DNA from: Sphingomonas edaphi
GTDB taxonomy: Bacteria; Pseudomonadota; Alphaproteobacteria; Sphingomonadales; Sphingomonadaceae
Assembly (NCBI RefSeq): GCF_003583725.1
Contig: NZ_QXTF01000003.1
Coordinates: forward strand, 1-64,000
Direction: 5' to 3'
DNA: 64,000 nucleotides
The translations under genes and the position numbers were made by a program. Under the pieces are notes generated by a model, which saw nothing but the letters and a program-made list of their open reading frames with translations, ran no database searches and was not told the origin of the DNA. The stretch's first letter is position 1. Every line of letters begins with the position of its first letter. Below, piece after piece: positions 32,010 through 40,971 of the stretch.

Positions 32010-32030
32010 TGCCGCGCTAATTTCGCGGCA
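32010..32030 (+). promoter_or_regulatory. Hairpin covering the DUF484 start codon
   Basis: TGCCGCG (32010-32016) pairs perfectly with CGCGGCA (32024-32030) across a 7-base loop; the last paired base is the A of the ATG at 32030. No Shine-Dalgarno is visible upstream, so the hairpin may hold down initiation or the start may lie elsewhere. Confidence 0.4.
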
Positions 32031-32593
32031 TGGGTAGGGTCATTTCCTTCGAAGAGCGCGCTGTCGCGACGCTTCGTGACCGTCTGGGAGCGGCGGAAAG
32101 CGCCAACGAAGACTTGATCGCGTTCGCCCGCGGGCATTCGGGTGCGACAGCCGCGATCCACCGCGCCGTGTTAGCGCTGATGGAAGCGGGCAGCCCGGAA
32201 GAGTTGTTCGCGGTCGTGACCGATGAGTGGCCGCTGATTCTCGGCCTCGACCATGTCTCGCTGGCGCTGGTTGCCGATGGACTTGGTTTTCGGGTGCAAC
32301 AAGGCGCGAACGAAACGGTCGAGCGCCGGCTGATCGACCGCGCCATCGCTCAGATTGATCCCGTGACGATGCGGACCGTGGAACGGGGCCATTCCTTGTT
32401 CGGACGGGTTGCCACCAGCATCCGCTCGGAGGCGCTGATTCTCCTGCCTGCGGATGCACCACTGCCTTACGGGATCCTGCTGCTCGGCCAGCGGGTAAAG
32501 GCGGGCCTCGATGCGCGGCACGGCGCGCAATTGCTGGGATTCCTTGGGGCAAGCCTTGGCGCTATGCTCCGTCGGTGCCTGGACGATCTTTAG
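32030..32593 (+). CDS. DUF484 family protein
   Basis: 187 residues. The family has a short N-terminal coiled region (about 10-30, RDRLGAAESANEDLIAFARGH) and a GAF-like domain. Its place directly before xerC, with a 19-bp overlap, is the usual setting for DUF484 in proteobacteria. No enzymatic motif is seen; role unknown. The start is not supported by a ribosome-binding site and lies at a hairpin edge. Confidence 0.82.
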   Translation: MGRVISFEERAVATLRDRLGAAESANEDLIAFARGHSGATAAIHRAVLALMEAGSPEELFAVVTDEWPLILGLDHVSLALVADGLGFRVQQGANETVERRLIDRAIAQIDPVTMRTVERGHSLFGRVATSIRSEALILLPADAPLPYGILLLGQRVKAGLDARHGAQLLGFLGASLGAMLRRCLDDL

Positions 32594-33507
32594 ACGAAGC
32601 TGAACATCCCGCACGTGCCCTCGCGGCGCGCTGGGGAGGGTATCTGGCACATGATCGACGGCGCTCACCGCACACAGTCCGCGCCTATGTCGCGACGGCC
32701 CACCGCTTCATCGACTTTCTCGGTCGCCATCGCGGTGAGGAGATTGGCAGGTTCGGCCTGCTGAACCTTCAAGCGGCCGACCTTCGGGCTTTTCTGGCGG
32801 ATCGGCGGAGCGAGGGTCTCGGCGCTTCATCCGCCGCGCGAGAAATGTCGGCGGTCCGGGCGTTCCTTAGCTATGCGGCCGAGGAGCAGGGCAACCAGCC
32901 GCAACTGCCGCGCACGCGAGCGCCCAAGCGGCCGCGCACGCTGCCTCGCCCGGCCAGTCCCCAGGATGCGGTCGCGCTTGCTGAAGACGCAGCCGCCGCT
33001 GCACCAAACGACTGGATCGGCGCGCGCGACATGGCGATCCTGCTGCTGCTTTACGGCTCTGGACTTCGTATTGCCGAAGCCATGGGCTTGACGGCACGGG
33101 TCCTGCCGCTGGGGCAGGCAATGCGGGTCACGGGTAAGCGCGGCAAGACCCGCATTGTCCCGATCGTCCCTGCGGTGCGCGAGGCGATTACTGCTTATGT
33201 GGCCCTCTGCCCCTATCCGCTGGCTGGCGATGCACGCTTGTTTGTCGGCGCAAAGGGCGGGCCGCTGAACGCTGACCTGGTGCGCCGCGCGGTTCGCGGA
33301 GCGAGGGCGCGGCTCGGATTGCCGGACAGCGTTACGCCGCATGCCTTGCGGCACAGCTTCGCAACCCACCTGCTGGCGCGAGGAGCGGACCTGCGCTCGC
33401 TTCAGGAACTGCTGGGCCATGCCAGTCTGTCGTCAACGCAAATCTATACCGAGGTCGACGCCGCCAGGTTGCTCGACGTCTACAGGCACGCGCACCCGCG
33501 CGCCTGA
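32575..33507 (+). CDS. xerC: Tyrosine recombinase XerC
   Basis: 310 residues from GTG 32575. N-terminal SAM-like DNA-binding domain (about 1-110); catalytic residues are Arg in YGSGLRIAEA (about 165), Lys in VTGKRGKTR, HxxR in TPHALRHSFATHL (about 253-256), His in LLGHASL (about 280) and the nucleophile Tyr in STQIYTEVD (about 288). It resolves chromosome dimers at dif with XerD. No dif-like site is seen nearby. Overlaps DUF484 by 19 bases. Confidence 0.94.
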   Translation: MPGRSLDEAEHPARALAARWGGYLAHDRRRSPHTVRAYVATAHRFIDFLGRHRGEEIGRFGLLNLQAADLRAFLADRRSEGLGASSAAREMSAVRAFLSYAAEEQGNQPQLPRTRAPKRPRTLPRPASPQDAVALAEDAAAAAPNDWIGARDMAILLLLYGSGLRIAEAMGLTARVLPLGQAMRVTGKRGKTRIVPIVPAVREAITAYVALCPYPLAGDARLFVGAKGGPLNADLVRRAVRGARARLGLPDSVTPHALRHSFATHLLARGADLRSLQELLGHASLSSTQIYTEVDAARLLDVYRHAHPRA

Positions 33508-34143
33508 TCAAAGGCTGGTCAGGTCGGGCTTCGACTGTTGGTCTTCGGGCATGTGACGGTGGGTCCAGACGCGGTAGACATAGCCGACGAACAGAATGAC
33601 CAGGATGGCGTTCGACGCGGGGCCGATGAACTTGTCGATTTCAGTATAATTTTCGCCGAGCTTGAATCCGGCTCCGGCGAGAAGTGCGGTCCATCCAGCC
33701 GTCCCGAGGACTGACGCGAACATGAATCGGCGAAAGCTCATCTTCAACAGGCCTGCGGGAACCGAGACCAGGCTCCGCACCGTCGGCAACAAGCGGCCAA
33801 GGAAGACGAAGAACGTTCCATGCTTGGAAAACCATGCTTCGGCACGTTTCACTTCTGCCCAGCTCATCGTCAGCCAGCGGCCCCATCGGCGGATAATGGG
33901 CTCCAGCCGCTGAATACCTAGCGCGCGCGCAGCGAGGTACCATAGAATGTTGCCTAGCATCGCGCCGGTCGTTCCGGCAGCAACAACGCCCCAATAGTTT
34001 AGCTTGCCCTGTCCGGCCGCGACACCGGCAATCGACATGATCACTTCTGACGGGATCGGTGGAAACACAGTTTCGAGAAACATCAGGAAGCCGACGCCGA
34101 GATAGCCTGATTGTTCGATCAGGCGCACAATCCAGTCACTCAT
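33508..34143 (-). CDS. DedA-family membrane protein
   Basis: 211 residues with four to five hydrophobic helices. ETVFPPIPSEVIM (about residues 24-36) and FLGRLLPTVRSLVSVPAGLLKM (about 108-129) are the two DedA motifs with conserved acidic and basic residues. DedA proteins act as lipid-carrier (undecaprenyl phosphate) flippases or scramblases. Its start overlaps the gshB stop (ATGA); stop is immediately beside the xerC stop. Confidence 0.93.
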   Translation of the reverse strand: MSDWIVRLIEQSGYLGVGFLMFLETVFPPIPSEVIMSIAGVAAGQGKLNYWGVVAAGTTGAMLGNILWYLAARALGIQRLEPIIRRWGRWLTMSWAEVKRAEAWFSKHGTFFVFLGRLLPTVRSLVSVPAGLLKMSFRRFMFASVLGTAGWTALLAGAGFKLGENYTEIDKFIGPASNAILVILFVGYVYRVWTHRHMPEDQQSKPDLTSL

Positions 34144-35087
34144 CGGGCGACTTTCGCCTCGATCGCGTCCCAGATGCGGGCGGGCGTGTCAGTGCCATTA
34201 AACTGATCGATGGCGACGATGCCGGTCGGCGAGGTCACGTTAATTTCGGTTAGCATGCCGCCAATAACGTCGATACCGACGAAGAGTAGCCCGCGTTTCT
34301 TCAATTCAGGGCCGAGTGCCTGACAAATTTCGCGCTCCCGGCTCGTCAACTCCGTTTTCTGGGCCGACCCGCCAGCGGCGAGGTTGGACCGAAATTCGCC
34401 TTTGCCGGGGACGCGGTTGATAGCGCCCGCGACTTCCCCATCAACCAGCACGATCCGCTTGTCGCCTTCGGAAACCGCAGGAAGAAAGGCCTGCGCGATG
34501 AAGGGTTCCTTCCAGATCGTCCCGAACAATTCGGTCAGGGCAGTGAGGTTGGTTCCGTCCTTGCCGATGCGGAATACGCCTTCGCCCGCCTTGCCATGCA
34601 GCGGCTTCACGACAATCTCTCCATGCCGGGCATGGAAGGCGCGAATATCGGCGAGATTTCGGCTGATCATCGTGGGCGGCATGAAGCGCGCGAAATCCAG
34701 CACGAACAACTTTTCCGGAGCATCGCGGACCGAGCGGGGATCGTTGACCACCAGCGTATCGTTCGCAACGCGCTCCAAGAGGTAGGTAGCGGTGATGTAG
34801 CCGATGTCGAATGGTGGATCCTGGCGCATCAGGACGACGTCAACATCCTTCGCGAGATCCAGTGAAACGGGCTCGCCTGCGGTATAATGATTGCCCTCAA
34901 TGCGCTGGACGGTGACTGGTCGCGCCTTGGCGAACACCCGGCCGTCCTCATAGCCGAGGTCAGGCGCGAGATAGTGAAACAGGCGGTGGCCGCGCGCCTG
35001 CGCGCTGAGCATCAGTGCGAAAGTTGAATCACCGGCGAGGCCGATCGATTCGATTGGATCCATTTGGACGGCTACGGTCAGGCTCAT
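34140..35087 (-). CDS. gshB: Glutathione synthase
   Basis: 315 residues, the family norm. N-terminal domain VAVQMDPIESI; ATP-grasp region with VVKPLHGKAGEGVFRIG (about 142-158), and LFVGIDVIGGMLTEINVTSPTG (about 268-289) containing metal ligands. It joins gamma-glutamylcysteine and glycine. gshA is not in the window; gor is (19582-20922). ATGA overlap to the downstream DedA gene. Confidence 0.97.
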   Translation of the reverse strand: MSLTVAVQMDPIESIGLAGDSTFALMLSAQARGHRLFHYLAPDLGYEDGRVFAKARPVTVQRIEGNHYTAGEPVSLDLAKDVDVVLMRQDPPFDIGYITATYLLERVANDTLVVNDPRSVRDAPEKLFVLDFARFMPPTMISRNLADIRAFHARHGEIVVKPLHGKAGEGVFRIGKDGTNLTALTELFGTIWKEPFIAQAFLPAVSEGDKRIVLVDGEVAGAINRVPGKGEFRSNLAAGGSAQKTELTSREREICQALGPELKKRGLLFVGIDVIGGMLTEINVTSPTGIVAIDQFNGTDTPARIWDAIEAKVAR

Positions 35088-35207
35088 CAGCGCCGCCTAA
35101 GCGAAGGCGATGCGAATGTCACCCGCGCCAGACATTGGGCAGCTGACGGGAAATCTCATGCAGCGAGGGTTTCCGCGCGCCGTTCGCAAGCCTCGTTGAC
35201 ATGGGGT

Positions 35208-36047
35208 TCAGCCGTTAGCTCCAAGCTCGAGCGCGCGTGCGTAGGCCCGCTTCCTTGGGATGTTGAGCGCTGCAGCGACCTCCTGAGCAGCTCGTGAAGG
35301 CGAGAGCCGGCCCAGCGCATCCTTCAGTGCTAAGTCCAACTCGTCGTCGCTCGCTTCGGCTCGCTGTTGCGGGGGAGCGATGACGATGACGATCTCGCCT
35401 TTTGGCGCATTGGCGGCATAACGATCGGCAAGTTCAGCCAAGTTACCGGTCACCGTCTCTTCATGAAGCTTGCTGATTTCACGAACAACTGCGGCGTCGC
35501 GGCGGCCAAGACCGTGCGATAGGGCTTCAAGGCTTTCTGCCAGGCGGGAGCCGCCCTCGTACAACACCAGCGTCGCCCTCACGTTCGCGACTTCAGCGAT
35601 CGTTTCGGCGCGAGCCTTCGCCTTCGCAGGCAAGAAGCCGAGGAAGAGGAAGCGATCAGTAGGAAGGCCGGCAAGAGTGAGGGCGGCAATGGCCGCGCTG
35701 GCGCCTGGTAGTGTGTGCACGGCTAGCCCGGCGGCGCGGGCAGCGCGCACAAGCTTGTAGCCCGGATCGGAGATGAGCGGCGTGCCCGCGTCGCTGACGA
35801 GGGCGATCGCCTTAGACGAAAGATCGGCTAGGATCCGGTCGCGCAGCGCTTCGTCGCTATGATCGTGATAGGCCGTCATCGGCGCGGTCGCACCGATGTG
35901 CGACAGCAGCTTCGCAGTGACCCGTTTGTCTTCTGCAAGGATGCGGTCAACGCGGCACAATGTGTCCGCGGCGCGCGACGTCATGTCGCCAAGATTGCCG
36001 ATAGGCGTCGCGACGATGTAGAGACCGGGGGGAAGAGGCTGGTTCAT
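35208..36047 (-). CDS. rsmI: 16S rRNA (cytidine1402-2'-O)-methyltransferase RsmI
   Basis: 279 residues from ATG 36047. LYIVATPIGNLGDMTSRA (about 10-27) and DAGTPLISDPGYKLV (about 83-97) are the tetrapyrrole-methylase-fold signatures of RsmI. The alternative ATG 36068 would place the start inside the start codon region of the divergent LpoA-like gene. Next to an LpoA-like lipoprotein in divergent orientation, the same neighbourhood as in E. coli (rsmI/lpoA). Confidence 0.94.
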   Translation of the reverse strand: MNQPLPPGLYIVATPIGNLGDMTSRAADTLCRVDRILAEDKRVTAKLLSHIGATAPMTAYHDHSDEALRDRILADLSSKAIALVSDAGTPLISDPGYKLVRAARAAGLAVHTLPGASAAIAALTLAGLPTDRFLFLGFLPAKAKARAETIAEVANVRATLVLYEGGSRLAESLEALSHGLGRRDAAVVREISKLHEETVTGNLAELADRYAANAPKGEIVIVIAPPQQRAEASDDELDLALKDALGRLSPSRAAQEVAAALNIPRKRAYARALELGANG

Positions 36048-36061
36048 CAGGAAGTAGGGCA

Positions 36062-37195
36062 ATGGCATTTTCCTTCACTCCACGGCAAGCGCGCCGCACG
36101 GTCCTGCTGGGAATTTGCGGCGCAGCCTTTGCGCTAGCGAGCTGTCAGCGGGGCCCCGGCGGTCCGCCGGTCATCGAACCGGAGCTTCCGGTCATTACTG
36201 GTCCGCGGGTGGTGGCGATCATCGTGCCCACGACTGGGGGCGACGGACCGGTAGGGACTTCCATTGTCAATGCGGCAAACCTCGCGCTGGCCGACACTGG
36301 CGAGAAGAACCTGAAGATCAATGTCTACAACAGTGCTGGGCCGGGGGGTGCGGCGGGCGCCGCCCAGCGCGCAATCGCCGACGGAAGCGGGCTGATCCTC
36401 GGCCCGCTGCTGGCCGAGGATGTCCGAGCGGCCGCTCCGGTTGCACGGCAGGCGGGCGTTCCGGTCATCTCCTTCTCCAATGACGAAGGCGTTGCGGGCA
36501 ACGGCGTCTACATCATGGGATTCACCCCCGACCAGTCGATCGGCCGGGTCGTCAGCTACGCCCGAAGCAAGGGCGCAACGCGCTTCGCTGCGCTGGTGCC
36601 GACGGGCCTTTATGGTCAGCGCTCGACTCAGGCATTCACAAAGGCAGTCGGAAGAGCGGGAGGCCGCGTAACGGCGATTGAGACTTATACCCGGAGCAGG
36701 GGTGCAATGAGCCTTGCTGCGCGCCGCCTGAATAACCGGGGATCTTTTGATGCGGTGCTGATCGGCGATTCGGGCCGGATGGCGGCGATGGCAGCCCCGT
36801 TGATTAAGGTAGGCCCGCGCAGGCTGGGCACTGAATTGTGGGCGACCGACAAGACACTGGGAAGGACCCCAGCGCTGCGAGGTGCCTGGTACGCTGCGGC
36901 ACCCGATTTCCGGTTCAATCAGATGGTGAACCGCTACCGTGCCAGGTACGGCAAAACGCCCTACCGGCTCGGTAGCTTGGGCTATGATGCGGTGCTGTTG
37001 GCCGTGCGCAGTTCGAAAAGCTGGCGTACGGGGCGTCCCTTCCCGGTGGGCACCTTGATCGATTCCGATGGCTTCGGTGGCGTAGACGGCAATTTCCGCT
37101 TTGGCAGGGACGGCGTTGCGGAACGGCTGCTGGAAGTTCGACAGGTCAATGCCAATGGTGTGACGACGATCGCGCCTGCCGCGACCAAATTCTAG
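36062..37195 (+). CDS. LpoA-like penicillin-binding-protein activator lipoprotein
   Basis: 377 residues. N-terminal lipoprotein signal ending LASC (about 25-28), then a periplasmic-binding-protein type 1 fold (VVAIIVPTTGGDGPVGTSIVNAANLALAD, ILGPLLAEDV, VISFSNDEGV) as in the C-terminal half of LpoA; the N-terminal TPR part of E. coli LpoA is absent, so a separate or reduced activator, or a Leu/Ile/Val-type binding protein, are alternatives. Position divergent from rsmI favours the LpoA role in activating PBP1-type synthases. Its last 4 bases overlap the convergent hemW gene. Confidence 0.8.
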   Translation: MAFSFTPRQARRTVLLGICGAAFALASCQRGPGGPPVIEPELPVITGPRVVAIIVPTTGGDGPVGTSIVNAANLALADTGEKNLKINVYNSAGPGGAAGAAQRAIADGSGLILGPLLAEDVRAAAPVARQAGVPVISFSNDEGVAGNGVYIMGFTPDQSIGRVVSYARSKGATRFAALVPTGLYGQRSTQAFTKAVGRAGGRVTAIETYTRSRGAMSLAARRLNNRGSFDAVLIGDSGRMAAMAAPLIKVGPRRLGTELWATDKTLGRTPALRGAWYAAAPDFRFNQMVNRYRARYGKTPYRLGSLGYDAVLLAVRSSKSWRTGRPFPVGTLIDSDGFGGVDGNFRFGRDGVAERLLEVRQVNANGVTTIAPAATKF

Positions 37196-38367
37196 GCGGC
37201 GATCTCGGCGAGGACTGAATCGAGGAGCAAACGGCCGGGCGGGGTGACGCGAAGGCGACGTCCGTAGCGCTCGACGAGCCCATGTGTCACCATGCGGTCG
37301 GTCGCGCGCTGGTCGAGCAGTTTGGTGCCGAGCCGGTCCTCAAGGTCGGGCACGTCGATGCCTTCGCTCAGGCGTAGTCCCATCACCAACGCTTCGTGTG
37401 CTGCCTCGTCGCGGGTCAGCAATTCCTCTTCAGAAATGCCGTGGCCGTTGCGGACGACGGCAGCCAGGAAGTTCTCCGGCTTCTTGTGACGGACAGTGCG
37501 CAGGCCGCTGCGCCGTCCATGCGCGCCCGGACCCACTCCCGCATAATCCTGGTAGCGCCAATAGGCGAGGTTATGGCGGCTCTCGCAGCCCGACCTTGCG
37601 TGGTTGCTGATTTCATAGGCCGGAAGACCCGCGGCCGCCGTTCGCTCCTGAGTAAGTTCGAAGAGGTTGGCCGACATGTCAGCATCAAGTGGTTCGAAGT
37701 CGTGCCGAGCGACCATCGTCGCAAAGCGCGTACCGGGCTCGATCGTCAGCTGGTAAAGCGATAGATGCTCGGTTCCGAACGAGAGCGCCCGGTCGAGGTT
37801 GCGAGACCAGCGCTGCTCGTCGTCGCCGGGCAGCGCGTAGATCAGGTCGAAGCTGACGCGATTTACGGCTGATTGGGCGGCGTCCAGCGCGCGAAGGCCC
37901 TCATCGGCGCTGTGCGCGCGGCCCAGAAAGCCTAACGCCTTGTCGTCGAAACTCTGCAAACCAAGGCTGATCCGGTTGACACCTGCTGTGGCGATATCGG
38001 CAAAGCGCTCGGCCTCGGCACTGTTCGGGTTAGCCTCCAATGTGATTTCGACATCTTCGTCTGCCTGCCAATGGCCGCGGGCGGAGGCGATGATCGCCTC
38101 GACGGTCGCCGGGTCCATCAGGGACGGAGTGCCTCCGCCAAAGAAAATGGACGAAAGTCGATGATCGGGCAGCAGCGCGGCCTCGTGCGCGAGGTCGGCG
38201 AGCAAGGCGTCGCGCCATCCGGCCTGATCGACTGTAGCCCGAACGTGGCTGTTGAAGTCGCAATAGGGGCATTTGCTGATGCAGAACGGCCAATGGACAT
38301 AGAGGGCGAGGGGCGGTGCCGCCGTTCGTTTCGCGTTCAGGTCGTCGAGGGTAGCGCTGCTGGCCAT
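37192..38367 (-). CDS. hemW: Radical SAM heme chaperone HemW
   Basis: 391 residues from ATG 38367. Radical-SAM cluster motif CxxxCxxC in PFCISKCPYCDFNSH (about 34-48), then GGGTPS (about 86), EANPNS and the HemW C-terminal domain with a heme-linked Cys/His region. Family members are heme chaperones, long mislabelled as coproporphyrinogen oxidase. The ATG at 38367 shares two bases with the ATG of the divergent CAP gene. An upstream in-frame start (38442) would lie in that gene. Confidence 0.93.
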   Translation of the reverse strand: MASSATLDDLNAKRTAAPPLALYVHWPFCISKCPYCDFNSHVRATVDQAGWRDALLADLAHEAALLPDHRLSSIFFGGGTPSLMDPATVEAIIASARGHWQADEDVEITLEANPNSAEAERFADIATAGVNRISLGLQSFDDKALGFLGRAHSADEGLRALDAAQSAVNRVSFDLIYALPGDDEQRWSRNLDRALSFGTEHLSLYQLTIEPGTRFATMVARHDFEPLDADMSANLFELTQERTAAAGLPAYEISNHARSGCESRHNLAYWRYQDYAGVGPGAHGRRSGLRTVRHKKPENFLAAVVRNGHGISEEELLTRDEAAHEALVMGLRLSEGIDVPDLEDRLGTKLLDQRATDRMVTHGLVERYGRRLRVTPPGRLLLDSVLAEIAA

Positions 38368-38920
38368 GATGCGCGCGTCCCTTACGGCCCTTATGCTGCT
38401 CTTGCCAGCGGCGGCCATCGCCAATCCGCAATCTGCCACCATTCCGTGGAGAGACCAGCGGCCTGCCGAGCGCGGCGAAATGCTGCTGCGAACGACGATG
38501 ATCTCGGCCCATAACCGGGCGAGGCGGGAATATGGGGTAGGCCCTTTGGCCTGGGACCAGTCGCTGGCGCGCGATGCGGCGATTTATGCGCAGCGACTGG
38601 CGCGGTCGGGCCGGTTTGAACATGATCCGCAGGTCGGACGGAGGCCGAAGCAGGGCGAGAATCTGTGGGTCGGGACGCGCACTGCCTACAGCTATGCTGA
38701 AATGATCGGACTGTTGGTCGACGAACGCCGCTATTTTCGTCCGGGACGCTTCCCAGCAGTCAGCCGCACAGGCGACTGGTCGCAGGTGGCGCATTACACA
38801 CAGATCGTCTGGCCGACGACCCAGCGAGTAGGTTGCGCGACTGCCAGTAATCGGTCGAGCGACTATCTGGTGTGCCGCTATCTTCCGGCCGGAAACGTGG
38901 TCGGCGTAGTGATGCGTTAA
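38366..38920 (+). CDS. CAP/SCP-domain secreted protein (first of two)
   Basis: 184 residues. A short Sec signal (about 1-20, TALMLLLPAAAIANP) precedes a CAP domain: HNRARREYGVGPLAWDQSLARDA (about 50-72), EHDPQVGRRPKQGENLW (about 90-106) and [12 protein letters not shown] (about 137-148). The His/Glu tetrad residues of CAP proteins are present. Bacterial CAP proteins are secreted with unknown roles (some are proposed proteases or lipid-binding). An ATG one codon downstream (38369) is equally possible. Paralogous to the next gene. Confidence 0.88.
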   Translation: MMRASLTALMLLLPAAAIANPQSATIPWRDQRPAERGEMLLRTTMISAHNRARREYGVGPLAWDQSLARDAAIYAQRLARSGRFEHDPQVGRRPKQGENLWVGTRTAYSYAEMIGLLVDERRYFRPGRFPAVSRTGDWSQVAHYTQIVWPTTQRVGCATASNRSSDYLVCRYLPAGNVVGVVMR

Positions 38921-38968
38921 GCATCCGCATCAGCCGCCTGTTAACCCCGTTTGGGCACAATAGGCGGA

Positions 38969-39577
38969 ATGAAGCGCCTGCTCGTCCTTGCCATGCTGTT
39001 TGCCGCCCCGGCGTCTGCCGCCACGCTGCCCAGCCCCAACTGGCCGGGGCCAGCCGATCGAGGGCCACTTTTGCTCAGGGCGACCACTATCAGCCTGCAC
39101 AACGCGGCGCGTCGTGAATTCGGGGTCGCCCCACTGCAGTGGAGTGACGACCTTGCTGCCGGCGCCATGGCCCATGCTAACTATATGGCCCGCACCGGCA
39201 TTTACGGTCATGACAAGACGCCGGGTCGCCGCAAGGTTGCCGGCGAAAACCTCTGGCGCGGTCCGCGCGGGGTCTTTTCTTACGATACGATGATCCAAGT
39301 TATGGTCGACGAACAGAAGTTGTTCCGGGCCGGTCTTTTTCCGCACAACAGCTCGAACGGCCGCTGGGAAGCGGTAGCGCATTACACGCAGATCGTCTGG
39401 CCGACGACAACGCATGTCGGTTGTGCCGTCGCATCGAATGCGACGACGGATTACTTCGTATGCCGATACTCGCCCGCAGGCAACAAGGACGGCTTCCATC
39501 TGGTTGCAGGTCGCGATCCGCTCGTCGCGACAGAACCCAGTGCAAGCCCGGCGCAAATCGCCACGCGGCGCGACTAA
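38969..39577 (+). CDS. CAP/SCP-domain secreted protein (second of two)
   Basis: 202 residues from ATG 38969 (TAGGCGGA upstream; an in-frame TTG at 38951 is ignored). Signal peptide (about 1-18), then the CAP domain: [44 protein letters not shown] and [18 protein letters not shown]. Clearly a tandem duplicate of the previous gene, with a longer C-terminal tail (about 25 residues after CRYSPAGN). The 4-bp overlap at the end is with rdgB. Confidence 0.9.
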   Translation: MKRLLVLAMLFAAPASAATLPSPNWPGPADRGPLLLRATTISLHNAARREFGVAPLQWSDDLAAGAMAHANYMARTGIYGHDKTPGRRKVAGENLWRGPRGVFSYDTMIQVMVDEQKLFRAGLFPHNSSNGRWEAVAHYTQIVWPTTTHVGCAVASNATTDYFVCRYSPAGNKDGFHLVAGRDPLVATEPSASPAQIATRRD

Positions 39578-40179
39578 CCTAGGGCCGCAACCAGTTTTTT
39601 GAACGCATCGGCCCGATGGCTGATCGCGTGTTTCTGATCTGGGTCGATCTCGGCGAAGGTCTGGTCCATGCCGTTGGCGACGAACATCGGGTCATAGCCG
39701 AACCCCCGCTCGCCGCGTGGCGGCCAGACAAGGGTTCCGTGCACCTTGCCCTCGAAGCTTTCGATGCTGCCGTCCGGCCAGGCGACGGAAAGTGCGCAGA
39801 CGAAGTGGGCATCGTGGCCCGCTTCCTCGCCTGCCGCTTCGACCTCGTGCCAGACGCGCTCCATTGCGCGCCTGAAGTCGCGATTTCCGTCCGCATCTTC
39901 GGCCCAGCGTGCCGAAAAAATGCCGGGCATGCCGTGCAACGCATCAACCGACAGGCCACTGTCGTCTGCCAATGCCGGAAGCCCGCTGAGATCCGCTGCT
40001 TCGCGGGCTTTCAGTTCAGCATTGTCGATAAATGTGTTTCCGGTTTCCTCGGGCTCCGGCAGGTCCAGTTCCGCCGCGCCGACGCATTCGATGCCGTGCG
40101 GTGACAGCAGTTCGCGAATTTCGCGAAGCTTGCCGGCGTTGTGAGTCGCGATGACCAGCTTCGGCCCGATCGCCTTCAC
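39574..40179 (-). CDS. rdgB: XTP/dITP pyrophosphatase (RdgB/HAM1 family)
   Basis: 201 residues. [15 protein letters not shown] at the start, [18 protein letters not shown] (about 45-62), [24 protein letters not shown] and [11 protein letters not shown] mark the house-cleaning nucleotide pyrophosphatase that removes inosine/xanthosine triphosphates. It overlaps the rph stop by ATGA; rph-rdgB is a common alphaproteobacterial pair. Confidence 0.97.
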   Translation of the reverse strand: MKAIGPKLVIATHNAGKLREIRELLSPHGIECVGAAELDLPEPEETGNTFIDNAELKAREAADLSGLPALADDSGLSVDALHGMPGIFSARWAEDADGNRDFRRAMERVWHEVEAAGEEAGHDAHFVCALSVAWPDGSIESFEGKVHGTLVWPPRGERGFGYDPMFVANGMDQTFAEIDPDQKHAISHRADAFKKLVAALG

Positions 40180-40892
40180 TTGCCTGCCGCCTTGAGCTGC
40201 GCGGCAAAGATGTCGGAGCAGCCGATCTTGGCAAGCCGTAGCAAGCGAAGAAGCCCTTCCTCGTCGAATGTCGCGCCTTCTGCAGTCAACTGCGCCTCCA
40301 CGATGGCGCCATCGCCGGTCAGCACGAAATTGCCGTCCGAATGGGCGCTCGAATCCTCGATATAATCGAGGTCGAGGACCGGAGTTCCTTCATAGATGCC
40401 GCACGACACGGCGGCGACCTGCGTGACGATCGGGTCGACCGTCAACGCGCCCGAAGCGAGAAGCTTGTCCGCCGCGATGCGGAGCGCAACCCAAGCGCCG
40501 GAAATCGAAGCGGTGCGCGTGCCGCCGTCAGCCTGAATGACATCGCAGTCGATAACGATCTGGCGCTCGCCTAGCTTTGAAAGGTCGACCACGGCGCGCA
40601 GGCTGCGGCCGATGAGCCGCTGGATTTCCTGGGTGCGGCCGGATTGCTTTCCTTTGGCCGCTTCGCGGTTCCCGCGTGTGTGGGTCGCGCGGGGCAGCAT
40701 GCCATATTCGGCCGTGACCCAGCCTTGGCCCTTTCCGCGCAGGAATGGGGGCACTTTTTCCTCGACCGAGGCGGTGACGAGCACACGCGTCTCGCCAAAA
40801 CTGACGAGGCAGGCGCCTTCGGCATGCTTTGTGAAACCGGGTTCGAACCGCAATTCGCGCATCTGGTCGGGGGCGCGTCCGCTGGGGCGCAT
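40176..40892 (-). CDS. rph: Ribonuclease PH
   Basis: 238 residues from ATG 40892, where AAGGAGAATTTC supplies the ribosome-binding site; an in-frame upstream start would add 41 unrelated residues. [37 protein letters not shown] opens the family (split here for length), with [17 protein letters not shown] (about 58-74), [18 protein letters not shown] and the [11 protein letters not shown] catalytic region. It trims tRNA 3' ends phosphorolytically. Divergent from hrcA, as usual in this group. Confidence 0.96.
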   Translation of the reverse strand: MRPSGRAPDQMRELRFEPGFTKHAEGACLVSFGETRVLVTASVEEKVPPFLRGKGQGWVTAEYGMLPRATHTRGNREAAKGKQSGRTQEIQRLIGRSLRAVVDLSKLGERQIVIDCDVIQADGGTRTASISGAWVALRIAADKLLASGALTVDPIVTQVAAVSCGIYEGTPVLDLDYIEDSSAHSDGNFVLTGDGAIVEAQLTAEGATFDEEGLLRLLRLAKIGCSDIFAAQLKAAGK

Positions 40893-40971
40893 GAAATTCT
40901 CCTTGTGATTTGTGCCGCCCCTAGACCGGCAATCGTTGGCTTTCAAATGGCTTCGCCCTACATGCGCCGGC

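Noticed and set aside
40840-40860. GGTTCGAAC-like sequence resembling a tRNA T-arm
   Set aside because: It lies within the rph coding sequence and no cloverleaf can be folded around it.
40893-40971. CIRCE operator or sigma-32 promoter before hrcA
   Set aside because: No TTAGCACTC-type inverted repeat is present, and the CTTTCA...CCCTACAT pair has only about 10 bases of spacing.
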